A DNA stretch of 64,000 nt. Source: Rhizomys pruinosus (taxonomy: Eukaryota; Chordata; Mammalia; Rodentia; Spalacidae). Positions 1-10,639 of the stretch are shown here, piece by piece (position 1 is the stretch's first letter; the number at the start of each line of letters is the position of its first letter). The stretch covers positions 257,319 through 321,318 of the forward strand of contig VZQC01013731.1 of NCBI GenBank assembly GCA_009823505.1, given 5' to 3'. The notes beneath the pieces were generated by a model. The model was not told the origin of the DNA. It ran no database searches and worked only from the letters and a program-made list of their open reading frames with translations. A program made the translations under genes and the position numbers.

Positions 1-605
1 CTATTTTTATGCCAGTACCAGGCTGTTTTTATGACTATATCCCTGTAGTGTAGTTTGAAGTCTGGTATAGAGATCCCCCTGTATTGTTCTTTTTGCTTAG
101 GGTTGCTTTGGATATTCTGGGTCTTTTGTTTTTCCATATGAAATTAAGGATTTTTCCCCCAAGCCTGTGAAGAAACTCTTGGGGATTTTAACTGGGATTG
201 CATTGAATCTGTATATTAATTTTGGTAGAATGGACATTTTTACTATATTACTTTTTCCAATCCATGAGCATGGGAGGTCTTTCCATCTTTTGATGTCTTC
301 TTCATTCTCCTTCTTTAGGGGTTTAATTTTTTTTTTGTAGAGATCTTTGGTGTCTTTGGTTAGGTTTGGTCCTAGGTATTTTATTGTTTTTGAGGCTATT
401 GTGAGTGGGAAGATCTCCTTATATTCATTCTTCAGGTGGTTGTTGTTGGCATAAATAAAGGCTACTGATTTTTCTAGGATAATTTTATATCCCACCACTT
501 TACTGAAAATTCTTAATCATTTCTAGGAGTTTTCTGGTGGAGTTTCCAGCATCCCTTAGGTAAACTATCATATCATCTCCAAAAAGGGATAGCTTGAATT
601 CCTCT
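1..605 (-). mobile_element. L1 fragment, ORF2 3' half
   Basis: Minus-strand translation reads as the part of L1 ORF2 that follows the reverse-transcriptase core, with the motifs [19 protein letters not shown] and [19 protein letters not shown] visible at about 170-400. It is cut by the window edge on the left and fades near 605. The open frame at 97-498 is a surviving piece and is not expected to be functional. The same region recurs at 29.2-29.5 kb and 56.0-56.3 kb. Confidence 0.9.
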
Positions 606-1345
606 TTAAAACATTCTTTAACTACAGAATTTATTGAAAGCATCTTAGCTAGGAAGGTTATTGCAGACAGATGTGTTCCACTAGATAACTTTGGTATTTG
701 TTCCTCAAGACAGCTTTGAGGTATTTAGGGTTCTCAATTCCTAAAACCACTATAAGGTATTGGGAAGGTCCTCAAGTATAAAATCAGTCATTCAATGATA
801 AAAACAATATCAGGCATCCACAAAAGTCACATCAAATGCATGAGTGTATGTATTTCTTTTCCTCTTCATGCTTGGATCTGAGGCCTGCTCCACAGGAAGG
901 AATTTCCTACCTACCCTAACCAGTACCAGTACCTTAAATCTGGTCAAAAGCCCATGACTCAGAAGGTCAAGGTACTAGAGGGGAATGTACTACTGCTTTG
1001 TTAACTGGACACATCATCAAATTTCATGCTCCATATGTATACTTATTCACAGAGATTAGATTAGCACTGCTCTCTGCCTCATCCAGAGAAGCTTGCAAAG
1101 ATCCATAACTAATGAAAGTACTGAGAATAAGTGATTCTTGTGTGCTCAGCCCTTAAAGGGCACATCTATGTACAACCACAGTGCCCACCTCAAGTCTTAG
1201 GGAACATCACAGAAGAGGGGTTAGAAAGAGTCAAAGAGCCGAGGCCCGCCCAGCCGATCCCAGTGGAGTCACGAAAGAATCAAAGAGAAGGAAGGATATG
1301 CAGCAATGAGTGCTGTGAAATGCTGTTTTATTAATTAATTAAGTT
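606..1345. other. unassigned intergenic sequence
   Basis: I see no gene, SINE or L1 homology here. A short open frame at 1131-1334 has no recognisable product. Confidence 0.5.
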
Positions 1346-1348
1346 TTG

Positions 1349-1494
1349 GGTCTTTTTGAGACAGGGTCTACCTGTCTACCTCCAGCTGGCCTGGAACTCA
1401 CTACATAGACCAGGCTAACGTTGAACTCACAGAGATCCACTTGCCTCTGCCGCTGGAGTGCCAAGATTAAAGATGTGTACCACCACACCCAGTG
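1349..1494 (-). mobile_element. B1 SINE
   Basis: Read on the minus strand this is a 7SL-derived B1. The plus strand shows GAGACAGGGTCT, the paired 29-bp units around ACTCACTACATAGACCAGG, and the AAGATTAAAGATGTGTACCA end. A (CA)n run and AT-rich unique sequence follow to about 2150. Confidence 0.85.
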
Positions 1495-2153
1495 CAATGA
1501 TCTCTTTTGGACACAGCTGACCTAGCTGTTGTACTCATCAACTCACAGCAACTAATCTAGATGAAGCCAGCAAGATCAACATTTGAACAGGCACACACAC
1601 ACACCACACACACACATGAACATCAAACATCAGGTATATGTGTGGAGAAATATAGTGAGAAAATGATCCAAATATATATGTGTACAAAGGTGTCAAAGAA
1701 TAACAATAATAGTGATAGTAGTCATCATAATCAAAAAGAGAAACAAAAAAATCAAACTCAAACACATCAGAAATACACAGATGGAGGTAAAAGCAGTCCT
1801 TTTTGCCCTTTGATACCCTCTGTACTTAAGTCTCTCTGTGAGGGCCAGAGCAGTGCAAGGAAGGCCTTTAGTCAAGCATGGTCACATCCTGGGTCCCAAA
1901 ACAGGGGTAGGTACATTGGTGCACATTTGTTTTTCTGACCTTCTTGTTCAATTGTCAGATTGTCCAGAGTCATTGTACTTACTCTATGGAGAGAAGAAGC
2001 TAAGGCCCTGAAGCAGGGGTGGGGGTGGGGGGGAGTGAATTACCAGGGTCCTATGGCCTGTGGTAGCAGAGCAGGTACTTTGGAATCCTGTTCTTTGGTA
2101 GTTCACCAGGTCTCAAATGAAAGGCCACAAAGAGAAACAGGTAATACTAAATT

Positions 2154-2530
2154 TGATGTGATGGCACATGCCTGTAATCTCAACATTTGGCATGTGGAGG
2201 CAAGAGGATCTGGAGTTCAAGGTCATCTTTCCTCAGCAATATAGCCTTTTTGAGGTCAGCCTCAAAAAGGTTCCATGAGACCTTGCCTCAAAACAAAACT
2301 AAATAGAAGCTGGGAAGATGGTTCAGCAGTTAAGAGCACTGGCTGCTCTTGCAGAGGAACTGGGCTTGGTTCCCAGTGCCCACATGGTGGCTAACACCAT
2401 TCTTAACTCCAGGGGATCTGATGCCTTTTCCTGACATCACATACAAAGGTGCACTTTTACGTAGACAAAACATTTGTACACACAAATAAAAATAAAATGA
2501 GCCCCAAAATTAAAATAAAATAAAATGAAC
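2154..2530 (+). mobile_element. B1-like SINE followed by B3/B2-like SINE
   Basis: At 2154-2305 a diverged B1 (GATGGCACATGCCTGTAATCTC) carries a small internal inverted echo around GCCTTTTTGAGGTCAGCCTC. At 2309-2530 an older B2/B3 copy has tRNA-derived boxes (TGGTTCAGCAGTTAAGAGCA) and an AAAATAAAATG tail. The two insertions lie back to back in the same orientation. Confidence 0.8.
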
Positions 2531-2567
2531 AAACAATAAATAGGAATCATTGAGGGTTCTAGTTTTT

Positions 2568-2819
2568 TTTTTTACTTTTTTTTAAATTTTTTATTTATTT
2601 ATTTATGTGTATGAATGTACTGTCTGCATGCAAGTTTGTGCACCAGAGTCGTGCAATGCCACGGAGGTCAGAAGAGGATGTCGGATTCCCCTGGAACTGG
2701 AGTTCTCCTGGAATTGGAGTTTCAGACAGTTCTCGGCCGCCATGTGGATGCTGGGGATCGAACCCGGGTCTTCTGTAAGAGCGGTCGGCGCTCTTAACCA
2801 CTAGGCCATCTCTCCAGCC
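2568..2819 (-). mobile_element. young B2 SINE with 17-bp target-site duplication
   Basis: This is a complete B2 on the minus strand, ending at CCATCTCTCCAGCC. It is flanked by the perfect repeat TGAGGGTTCTAGTTTTT at 2551-2567 and 2820-2836, so both boundaries are exact. Open frames on both strands here are SINE translations, not genes. Confidence 0.95.
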
Positions 2820-2836
2820 TGAGGGTTCTAGTTTTT

Positions 2837-3415
2837 AGCCCCTCTGTAGAAATCTACAATGTGCTCCTGTAGAGAACACATTCAGCTTTTGATGAAAGGG
2901 GGTTCAGGTTGCTAACCTCCACCTCAGACTCACTCACCTGGCTTCTGTATCTTTAAGTCTGCAGGAAGTCAGAAAGGGATAAAAACAACACTGATAATTC
3001 ACCATGAGGCTCTGCCCCAGTGGCTTTCATTTCCACTCTCATCTTTCCAGGTGGGTGCTATAATCTTTTTTGGCTGGTGAGGCTCAGGTTGTTTAATCAA
3101 CACGCCCCACACCCCATGCCCCACACTCAGTGTGAGATGGAGCCAAGAGGAGCACCCCTGGCTCAGATCACCAAATGAAGCACCCTGGCTGTTATCTCAT
3201 CTTCAACTAGCTTCCTTCTGAGAAAACTCCCAGCTTAGCTCAGCATACATCTCTGGCTTCCCAATTTCTCACTGCATTAGCCAGCTGGGATTCTAGAGTA
3301 TGGTGATGGAGCCACACCAGAGACATGCTCACAGCCAACCAGTATTTATTGACGGCCAGGCAATGCTCTATACTGAACTGGAAATTGAACAGGGAAATTG
3401 AAGAGCCAAGTTCTG
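2837..3415. other. unassigned sequence
   Basis: Apparently unique non-coding DNA. No conserved frame, splice pattern or repeat that I recognise. Confidence 0.4.
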
Positions 3416-3419
3416 AGCC

Positions 3420-3515
3420 TACTGTGGTGGCAAATGCCTATAATCTCAGCACTTGGGAGGCTGAAGCAAGAGGTTGCTACATAGCCAGATTGTCTCTCAG
3501 GAAAAAAAGTCAAGT
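3420..3515 (+). mobile_element. B1 fragment
   Basis: The string GTGGTGGCAAATGCCTATAA and the following CAGCACTTGGGAGGCTGAAG match the left half of a B1. The right half is largely missing and there is no A-tail. Confidence 0.7.
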
Positions 3516-3702
3516 TCCTGCATCCATGGAGTTAGCATTCTAGAGCCTGTTAACCGCTGTTTAACTGAACTTTCTGTATTTATGGAAATATTCTAGGGCT
3601 GAACATTGTATTGTACATCTGTAATCCAGCAAGTTTGAGGTCACCTTGGGCTATATGAGACCCTCTCAAAAACAAAACAATAATCAAAAGAACAGAAAAT
3701 GT

Positions 3703-4260
3703 CCTAATATTTGCTGCGAACCAACCCAGCTGGGGGTCCCTCAGACCGCAGGAATCAGGGTCTTGGAAGGAGGGCACAGGTTCAGCGAAAGACAGACAGA
3801 CACGACACCAGAATGGCTTTGAATCTGCTGCATTTTACTAAGAGCAAGCCACTGATTATATAGCACAGAGCAAGGAAAACGGGTCAGGATTGGCACATCA
3901 CCAGGAACAATAAGCCCATTGCTAAGGAATTCACACCTGGGATTCCAAGGACAACAAGCTAATTAAATTTACACATCAGTCAGAAGCACTTATACATAGT
4001 ATATTGCTCATGCCCTCTTGGCAGGGGAGATAAGAAACAAGCAGTGGTCATAAATCCACAAACCATGAATAGTTTATTTTGTGAGATGTGAGACATTGCT
4101 TTTCTTTGAAGTTTCAATTTGGTTTCTTCCTGTCCTCCCTGGTGCCTGATCTTCACGTCCTCCCAAGGCCATTTGTTATCTTTAGGCTGTAATTCAAGCC
4201 ATGGCCTGGGAGAGCCTTTTTGGTTGGTTTTGTTTTTCTACATTACTTTTCCGTAAAGGA
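3703..4260 (-). mobile_element. ERVK-like LTR
   Basis: On the minus strand there is a TATA-like CTATATAATC (plus 3852-3861), an AGTAAA poly(A) signal about 20 bases on, then CGCTGAACCTGTG and a GACCCCCAGCT end close to 3706. The same order of signals recurs on the plus strand at about 62.15-62.32 kb, so both belong to one LTR class resembling the IAP-like class II LTRs. The U3 limit near 4260 is approximate and I found no target-site duplication. This is an old endogenous retroviral remnant with no coding capacity. Confidence 0.6.
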
Positions 4261-4850
4261 GAAGCCCGCCACGTGCCTCTGACCAAGTATTGTTTTCTAT
4301 CATGTATAACTGTAACTAAGATTTCTATTTTACTAATTCTATCAGGTGTAACTCCTTGCTTAAGGGACTGAGATTTTATTTTTATTAAGTCTGGAAAAAC
4401 ACTTTTGTTATTTGTAACTGACCTATGACATCACTCAGTATAATGTTTTTTTGTCCATAATATCTTTGTAGGGGCTTTTAGGACAAAGGGGTCGTTAGGT
4501 AATGTTTCTCTGTATGATTTTGCTTAGGTTCGCAGATATCCATGCACGTTGTGTAAGTCAGATGTTAATGGGTGGAAGCTTCTGTTCACCTGATTTATTT
4601 CCATACACATTTAACTGCCCCTTGTTCTGGAACTGAAGTCGTGTCGTACTCAGGAAAAGAATCAAAAGACAATATGCAAAGCCCAATATCCAGGAAGCGT
4701 AACATCTTTAGAGTGCGTCATGATCTTGGAAGCTAAAGCTGAGCACTCTGCCAGGGACCTCCAGGGAGCTTAGCTTCGGAGGGCACGTATCTCCCGTCTG
4801 CTATTATGACTTTTGTCATTGCTCACACAGACGACACTGGAGTTGGTGTG
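4261..4850 (-). mobile_element. probable internal part of the same ERV
   Basis: This follows directly upstream (in minus orientation) of the LTR, with no SINE or L1 signal. It could be 3' internal ERV sequence, but I see no protein motif. The assignment rests mainly on position. Confidence 0.3.
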
Positions 4851-4911
4851 GCAAATATTCTATAATCTGTGTTTTCCAATAAGAAGCTTAATAAATACTT
4901 GAGCAAAAAAT

Positions 4912-5055
4912 TATTATTATTGAGACAGGGTCTCCCTATGGCACTAGCTGTCCTGGAACTTGCTATGTATTCCAGGCTGTCCTTGATCTCACCGAGATCT
5001 GCCTGCTTCTGCCCCTTGAGTACTGGGATTAAAGGCATAAGCCACTGCAACTAGC
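4912..5055 (-). mobile_element. B1 SINE
   Basis: Plus strand shows GAGACAGGGTCTCCCTATGG, the two 29-bp quasi-repeats, and GGGATTAAAGGCATAAGCCA. An ATT run precedes the element and marks its A-tail. Confidence 0.85.
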
Positions 5056-5067
5056 AAGAAACAAATG

Positions 5068-5783
5068 CCTTAAATTTTATTTATTTTAATTTTTTATGTG
5101 TGTTTTGTCTGCATGTATGTGTAAGCGCGTCCGTGTTGTGTAATACCTGCAGAGGTCAGAAGAGGTCATTGGATCCCCCCTGGAAATGCAATTATGGAAG
5201 GTTGTTAGGCACCATGTGGGTGCTGGGAACCAAACCTCCCTGCTAAGATCAATTAGTGCTTTTAACAGCAAATCCGGGGCTGGAGAGATGGCTCAGCGGT
5301 TAAGAGCACTGACTGCTCTTGCAGAGGACCCAGGTTTGATTCCCAGCACCCACATGGCAGCTAAGAACCGTCTTTAACTCCAGTTCCAGGGGAATAAGAC
5401 ACCCTCTTCTGACCTCCGAGGCATTGCACAACATGGGTGCACCAACCTACATGCAGACAGTACATTCATACACATAAAAAATAATTTAAAAAAAACTTTA
5501 AAAAATTTTTTTTTATTTCTGTACATGTATGAATGTACTGTCTACATGCAGGTTGGTGCACCCGTGTCATGCAATGCCGCGGAGGTCAGAAGAGGGTGTC
5601 GGATTCCCCTGGAACTGGAGTTCTCCTGGAATTGGAGTTTCAGATGGTTTTAGGCTGCCATGTGGGTGCTGGAGATCAAACCCGGGTCCTCTGTAAGAGC
5701 AGTCGGCGCTCTTAACCGTTAGGCCATCTCTCCAGCCCCAACCTAAAAATTTTTTTAAAAACAGCAAATCCTTCTCTCCAGCC
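5068..5783 (-). mobile_element. B3/B2-like SINE split by an inverted pair of B2s
   Basis: The host SINE occupies 5068-5277 and resumes at about 5758-5783 (TTCTCTCCAGCCCC). The intervening block is bounded by AACAGCAAATCC on both sides, so it arrived as an insertion. It holds a plus-strand B2 (5278-5510) and a minus-strand B2 (5511-5740). The second B2 sits in the A-tail of the first and has its own A/T-rich duplication, AAAAATTTTTTT. Confidence 0.85.
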
Positions 5784-5975
5784 CCGAATTTATTTTTATT
5801 TTGTGTGTATGAGTCTTTTGCCAGCATTTATGCAAGTGTACTACATGCGAGGAATTCCAGCAGTGGCCAGTAGAGGGCGTCGGATCCACTGGAACTGCAG
5901 TTACTGACAGTTTTTAGCTGCCAGGTGGGTACCCACCATGTCCTTTGTAAAAGCAGACAGCGCTCTTCTTTCTAG
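5784..5975 (-). mobile_element. old B3-like SINE
   Basis: A diverged minus-strand copy containing GTGTGTATGAGTCTTTTGCC and GGATCCACTGGAACTGCAGT. It is well below the similarity the young B2 copies show to one another. Confidence 0.7.
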
Positions 5976-6264
5976 CCTGGGAAGCAAAGTTTTAATTGAA
6001 TTTAAGCCACATATGTCTAGTGGCTATCATAATGTGATCCTAACCTGCCAATTCAAAGCCAAAAAGAACTTTCTGAACCTCTAACGAACCTCCCAGACCT
6101 GCCTCCAGCTCTACTGGAGTCCTGGAACTAACAGGAGCCAACTGCCAGCAAGTCTGTGGAAACCGGATGTTCATCAGGACTCTACGTAGTGCCCAACTGC
6201 ACCAAGTTCTTTTCCATCCCCGGTCCACCTCCTCCTTGAGGTCCAGGCACCAATGAGCTGCTGG

Positions 6265-6380
6265 CACGGCCCCTGGAACAGCTGACCCCTCTCCCCCTAC
6301 TGCCCTTCCCTAAGAGCTTGAGCCCCTGAACCACCCCCTTCCCTTCAGCACTTCCACACTCTTCTGTGTCTCAATTACTG
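6265..6380 (+). repeat. donor copy of a 116-bp local duplication
   Basis: This stretch is repeated, with about 10% differences and small indels, at 7043-7156. It starts CACGGCCCCTGGAACAGCTG and ends CTGTGTCTCAATTACTG. The surrounding 5,976-6,460 is otherwise unassigned. Confidence 0.85.
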
Positions 6381-6469
6381 CACCCCCCAGCCCCCCTCGT
6401 CTCTTTAGACATGGTGATATATGCTATAATACTTGGGTGTTGAAGATGGGGAGTGTAAATCTCAGGCTA

Positions 6470-6605
6470 GCCAGGTGTGTGGTTCAGTTGTAGAGCACTT
6501 GCCTAGATTCTGCTAGAGAGGGGCTGGGGGTTTGGCTCCGTGTTAGAGCACTTACTTGGTACATATAAGGTCTTGGGTTAGATCCTAAATACTGCAGAAA
6601 CAAAC
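6470..6605 (+). mobile_element. ID-type SINE pair
   Basis: Two tRNA-derived segments in tandem. The second is clearer, with GGGGCTGGGGGTTTGGCTCC, GTTAGAGCACTTACTTGG and a CAAACAAAAAAATAAAAA tail. Confidence 0.7.
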
Positions 6606-6751
6606 AAAAAAATAAAAATTCTTGATTCATTGGGCAAAATCCCACGTCCTTACTAAGTATATGAGTAAGAGATCAGATAAATTAACATAAACTAAACACC
6701 AGTACTTCTCAGTACTCTTTTTAAAGGTATTTATTTATTTATTTATTAGTA

Positions 6752-6895
6752 TTTTTGACACAGGGTCTCCCTTTAGTCCCAGCTGGCCTGGAGCAGCACA
6801 CTCTGTAGACCAGGCTGGCCTTGAACTCACAGAGATCCGCCTGCCTCTGCCTCCCAAGTGCTAGGATTCAAGGTGTGTGCTACCATGCCTGGCTC
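6752..6895 (-). mobile_element. B1 SINE
   Basis: Plus strand shows the complementary B1 sequence, including TGTAGACCAGGCTGGCCTTG and CTGCCTCTGCCTCCCAAGTG. It is nearly complete. Confidence 0.85.
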
Positions 6896-6905
6896 TTTTT
6901 ACTAT

Positions 6906-7290
6906 TCTCTATATTTTATTTTTTTTATTTTTATTTATTTCTGTATGTGTATGAATGTACTGTCTGCATGCAAGTTTGTGCACCCGTGTCGTGTATATTT
7001 TATTTTTAAAAATTTTATGTGTATGAGTGTATTGCCTGTACACACGGCCCCTGGAGCACCTGACCCTGCTCCCTCCCATTGCCCTTCCCTAAGAGCTTGA
7101 GAGCCTGAATCACCCCTTCCCTTAAGCACTTCCATTCTTCTGTGTCTCAGTTACTGGCCCTGGAGGTCCGAGGAGGACATTGGATCCCCTGGAACTGGAG
7201 TTACTGATGGTTGTTAGCTGCCATGAACCGAACTCTGGCCCTTTGCAAGAGCAGCAGTTGTCTTAACTGCTGAGTTGCTTTCCAGTTTGA
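6906..7290 (-). mobile_element. truncated B2, then B3-like SINE with a 114-bp filler
   Basis: A short minus-strand B2 piece (6906-6993) ends abruptly at CCCGTGTCGTGT. A second SINE begins near 7000, is interrupted at 7043-7156 by a copy of the 6265-6380 segment, and resumes with GGATCCCCTGGAACTGGAGT. No target-site duplication flanks the filler. Confidence 0.75.
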
Positions 7291-7463
7291 GGATACTTGA
7301 TTGTGAGAGAAACCCTGTCATCTGGTGTAAGCACAAAGAAGAGTTTCTTGGAACATTTGTTGAAAATGTCAGGCTGGGCTGGATCCAGGTGCTCACTGAT
7401 GGCCTTAGCTGTTTCCCTTCAGTTCTCAGCTAAAAATTCCCTTCTCTCCCTAGTTGATTTGCC

Positions 7464-7501
<38 letters not shown>

Positions 7502-7640
7502 TAGCTATCTACCTATCTTTCATCTATCTACCTATCATCTATCTATTAGCAATCTACCTATCATCTACCTGTCTATCTAATCTACCTACCTATCATCATC
7601 ACCATCATCAATCTATTACCTATTTATTGCTTTTGTCATG

Positions 7641-7708
<68 letters not shown>

Positions 7709-7725
7709 GAGAGAGAGAGTGTCAG
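7464..7725. repeat. compound microsatellites (TCTA)n, (GT)n and (GA)n
   Basis: TCTA repeats with interruptions run 7464-7600. At 7639-7722 a (GT)n tract passes directly into (GA)n. The histidine- and arginine/glutamate-rich open frame across them is a by-product. Confidence 0.95.
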
Positions 7726-7734
7726 AGGATAATC

Positions 7735-7842
7735 TGAAGCAGTTGGTTCTTTCCTTCTGTCATGTGGGTCCTGGGGATTGAAGTCAGGTTGTCAGGCTTG
7801 GTATCAAGCACCTTTACCTGCTGAGCCATCTTTTTGGCCCCT
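7735..7842 (-). mobile_element. B3-like SINE fragment
   Basis: The head of a minus-strand B2/B3 element, with TGTGGGTCCTGGGGATTGAA and CTGCTGAGCCATCTTTTTGG. The microsatellite abuts its tail. Confidence 0.65.
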
Positions 7843-7865
7843 GGCTTGTCTTTTGTAGATGGTCA

Positions 7866-8330
7866 CTGTATTAGTCAGGGTTCTCTAAAGAAACAGAAAC
7901 AACAGGACAAATATAGATAGCTATACATAATTTATTGATTTACTCACGCAAAACAGAGTTCAAGGAGTCCGCTGCACTGGAGAGGCTGAGAATCCAGGGA
8001 ACTGCTCAGTCTGCAAGGCTGGATGTCTCAGTAGTCCCAATCTGGTGCTGAAGGCCCGATGGATTCCAGGAGATCTGCTGGTCTCAGTACACGCTGGGAT
8101 CCAAAGGGTTGATCACAGCAGCAAGACAAACTCACCAGTGACAGAGGCAAGCCGCAGGAAAAAAAAAGGGACCAGCTCCCTCTGCTGTGGCCTTTAATAC
8201 TGCCTGCCGGCAGAAGGTAACAACCACATTTGGGGTGGGCCATCCGGGTTGAGGTGGTCCAATCTGAAGATCATTTTTCTCTTATTTGTTCCTTAGTCCA
8301 GTCAAGTTGACACCCAGGATTAACCATCAC
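7866..8330 (+). mobile_element. interspersed repeat of the TTAGTCAGGGTTCTCTA class
   Basis: It begins TGTATTAGTCAGGGTTCTCT and ends near CAGGATTAACCATCACAGTC. An internal stretch (GCTGGATGTCTCAGTAGTCC) is related to the sequence at 20,158 and 26,462, so those blocks include the same family. I do not assign a family name. Confidence 0.55.
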
Positions 8331-8339
8331 AGTCACCAA

Positions 8340-8490
8340 CAGCTCTTGTCTAGAGAGAGCTGGAGATAGTGGCAGTGGTCTGAAACCCCAGCATTCAAGA
8401 CAATGAGACAAGAGAATCATGAGTTTGAAGATAGCCTGAGCTACACATTGAGATCCTGTCTCCCAAAGCCCCAGAAAGCAAAGCATAACA
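8340..8490 (+). mobile_element. diverged B1-like SINE
   Basis: Shows the B1 order (GTGGTCTGAAACCCCAGCAT, then GAGTTTGAAGATAGCCTGAG, then GAGATCCTGTCTCCCAAAG). 8,491-9,009 after it holds nothing I recognise. Confidence 0.65.
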
Positions 8491-9009
8491 ACACTAAAGT
8501 GTCCAGAGGGAGGAAACATGCTGTGACTTCCTACTTTGAACTAGTTCCCAAGACTAGCAGACCTGAACTGAGGTCCTACTTCTGCCTGAGGAAGGATTGC
8601 TCTGCACATGTCTCTTGGAGTGTGCATGGGAAAAGTGGTTTTCCCTAGGAAATCAGGGTGGTCATCAGAGGTAAGGCTAGGGCTGGACAGACATGAACAG
8701 ACTCAAGCAGGTGAGATCTTGGCAGCCTTCTGGGTGCTCTCCCATTCTCTTAGCACCACAGGGGCAGGTGATAGTTCTGTTTATAGGGAAAGAAACCAAG
8801 ACTTGGAGAAGTTGAGTCTCCTTCCCAAGACCACCTCTTTCTTGTCCAAAAATCATGAGTAAGAATATTGTGGGAGAAGTAATCAGAGCAAAGCCAGGTG
8901 GTCAGGTGGGGTTGAAGCAGCAACCAACAAGCTAAGTGGTAGGCAGGGGAGCCATAACTTTAGAGGATAGGGACTGGAGGTTCTAATGTCCTATATCACA
9001 TTCTCCTAG

Positions 9010-9166
9010 GCTGAGCAGAGCCTCCCAGCAGCTGATACTCAACTACGGCAGCTGTATTTGGTGGCAGTGTCCTGCTGGTGGCTGGTGGATATAGTGGCCG
9101 GCCTTATGGGGACTTGAAGACCTCCAAGGTCTGTCCCTCTTCATGTTCCAGGCAACTGCTCTGGAT
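9010..9166 (+). pseudogene. Megf8: MEGF8 pseudogene, exon remnant 1
   Basis: The functional gene encodes a very large single-pass membrane protein with CUB, EGF, kelch and PSI (plexin-like) domains, acting in developmental patterning. This exon reads AVFGGSVLLVAGGYSGRP and then YGDLKTSKV, the end of a kelch-type blade matching MEGF8 as I remember it. A cryptic TAG acceptor lies at 9008-9009 and a GTGAGG donor at 9167. A one-base shift after TSKV moves the end (LFMFQATALD) into another frame. It splices in principle to the exon at 9717. This is the first of at least ten ordered MEGF8 remnants. Confidence 0.8.
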
Positions 9167-9341
9167 GTGAGGCATCAGGTGACATGGAGAGGGTGGCAAT
9201 GAGAGGAGGTGTTATGGTCTCCACAGAGGAGGGAAAACGGGGGAGAAGGTCCTTGGGGAAGAAGTGGGGGGATTCCTGGAATAGAGGAGCCTCTGGGGCT
9301 GGGGAATAAATGGGTGTTTCTTTTGGGGAGGTGTTTCTTTT

Positions 9342-9582
9342 TTTTTCTTTAAGGCGTGTGCTGCCACGCCTGGCTATTTTTTATGTGTATGAATGTACTG
9401 TCTGCATGTAGGTTTGTGCACCCATGTCGTGTAATGTCGCGGAGGTCAGAAGAGGGTGTTGGATTCCCCTGGAACTGGAGTTACAGATGGTTCTCAGCCG
9501 CCACATGGATGCTGGGGATCTAACCCGGGTCCTGTGCAAGAGCAGTCAGCACTCTTAACCACTAGGCCATCTCTCCAGCCCG
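9342..9582 (-). mobile_element. B2 SINE in MEGF8 pseudogene intron
   Basis: A nearly complete minus-strand B2 preceded by a stub of B1-like sequence (GGCGTGTGCTGCCACGCCTG). It lies between exon remnants 1 and 2. Confidence 0.85.
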
Positions 9583-9716
9583 GGGGTGATTCTTAAGGTG
9601 CTGAGCAGACAGGGTTCCCTGGGGGTAATCACAGGAGTGAAAGTTTGCTTGTAAACCATATAGATCTAAGTAGCAATGTCTTCTTCTGTGCCTCATCTCC
9701 CTGTAGTACCACCTGG

Positions 9717-9884
9717 ACTACTTTTCCATGTGCATGGACTACAGTGTCTGTTCCTGAGACCCAAAATGCATTTGGTCTTGGGGAGCCTGCCAAGCTGTAC
9801 CCCATCCTGGGACTCTCTCAGGAACTGTGAGTGACTACCCAGGGCCCTATGTCCACTAGCATAGAGGGCTGCCTTCAGCTTTCT
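9717..9884 (+). pseudogene. Megf8: MEGF8 pseudogene, exon remnant 2 (PSI region)
   Basis: Starts right after an acceptor (CCCTGTAG) and reads YHLDYFSMCMDYSVCS, stop, DPKCIWSWGACQ, the cysteine-rich PSI segment that follows the kelch blade in MEGF8. A TGA replaces the expected arginine codon (CGA to TGA). The end lines up with a mutated donor: CTAAGT at 9885 where GTAAGT would be expected. Stop and broken splice site together show this copy cannot make the protein. Confidence 0.82.
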
Positions 9885-10066
9885 CTAAGTGGTCACCCAC
9901 CTATGATACTCATTCCTGTGCCAACACAGACTCTTCACTTCCCCCATCACCCTGATCCCTTTGAGATTAGGAGCCTGTTCCTGGATACCCCAGCCCTTGT
10001 TTTGATCCTTCCTATGCTAACCCTTTTCCACTTCTCTCTTCTCCCACTCTTCTGGGAGCCCCACAG

Positions 10067-10132
10067 CTCCTCCCAATGGGCCTGGTACCCTGGATAGGTG
10101 CATGCACAATGAGAGCTGCCTCCCTGGGGCTG
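10067..10132 (+). pseudogene. Megf8: MEGF8 pseudogene, exon remnant 3
   Basis: A 66-bp exon between a CCACAG acceptor and a GTGAGT donor. It reads PPNGPGTLDRCMHNESCLPG, where MEGF8 has the closely similar segment ending CVHNESCLP. The small size and intact splice sites show an unprocessed genomic copy. Confidence 0.8.
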
Positions 10133-10220
10133 GTGAGTGTGGAGCAGTGGTGGGGGAAGGGAAAGGCACACCCCAAACTGACCCTCCAGAGAGCTGCCTC
10201 CCCAACCCCTGTTCTCTCAG

Positions 10221-10383
10221 AGCAGACTTGTTCCCATAGGGAGACCTTAGGCACTGTTGGCATGTGGTGGGGAGCAGCACTGGTCTTCACTTCCCTGGAG
10301 GCCTGCTTCACCCAGAGCTTCTTGCCTGATGTGTACCTGTTCATCTTCCAACACCTGGGCAACATCTCTCAGCCTGATAATGG
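10221..10383 (+). pseudogene. Megf8: MEGF8 pseudogene, exon remnant 4
   Basis: Follows a CTCTCAG acceptor and stays open for the whole exon: LGTVGMWWGAALVFTSLEAC, then TQSFLPDVYLFIFQ and NISQPDN. It matches the MEGF8 segment ending in NASQPDK with one extra and one missing codon. The donor has been lost into a (G)n run at 10382-10393. Confidence 0.85.
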
Positions 10384-10639
10384 GGGGGGGGGGTGGCAGA
10401 AGGCTCTGGAATGGGGTGAACAGCTCTGGGCCTAGAATTGTTTCTTTTCAGATTTTTTTTCACCCCTTTGGTCCTGGAAATGGAAACTGGGGCTTTGTGC
10501 ATGCTAAATGAACCAACTTCTGAGCCACAGCCTAACTCGAATGCATCCTTACCACTCAAGAGTCTGTTTTGAAAGACACTTTACATGCAAGGGTCTAATT
10601 TATCTCATGGAACTGAAAAAAAAAAGAAAAAAGAAAAAA

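Noticed and set aside
5278..5360. tRNA gene
   Set aside because: The A- and B-box-like motifs belong to the tRNA-derived heads of B2, B3 and ID SINEs. No cloverleaf tRNA was found.
9645..10365. Minus-strand and alternative plus-strand frames of 70-120 residues
   Set aside because: They cross MEGF8 intron-exon borders and do not share its splice structure.
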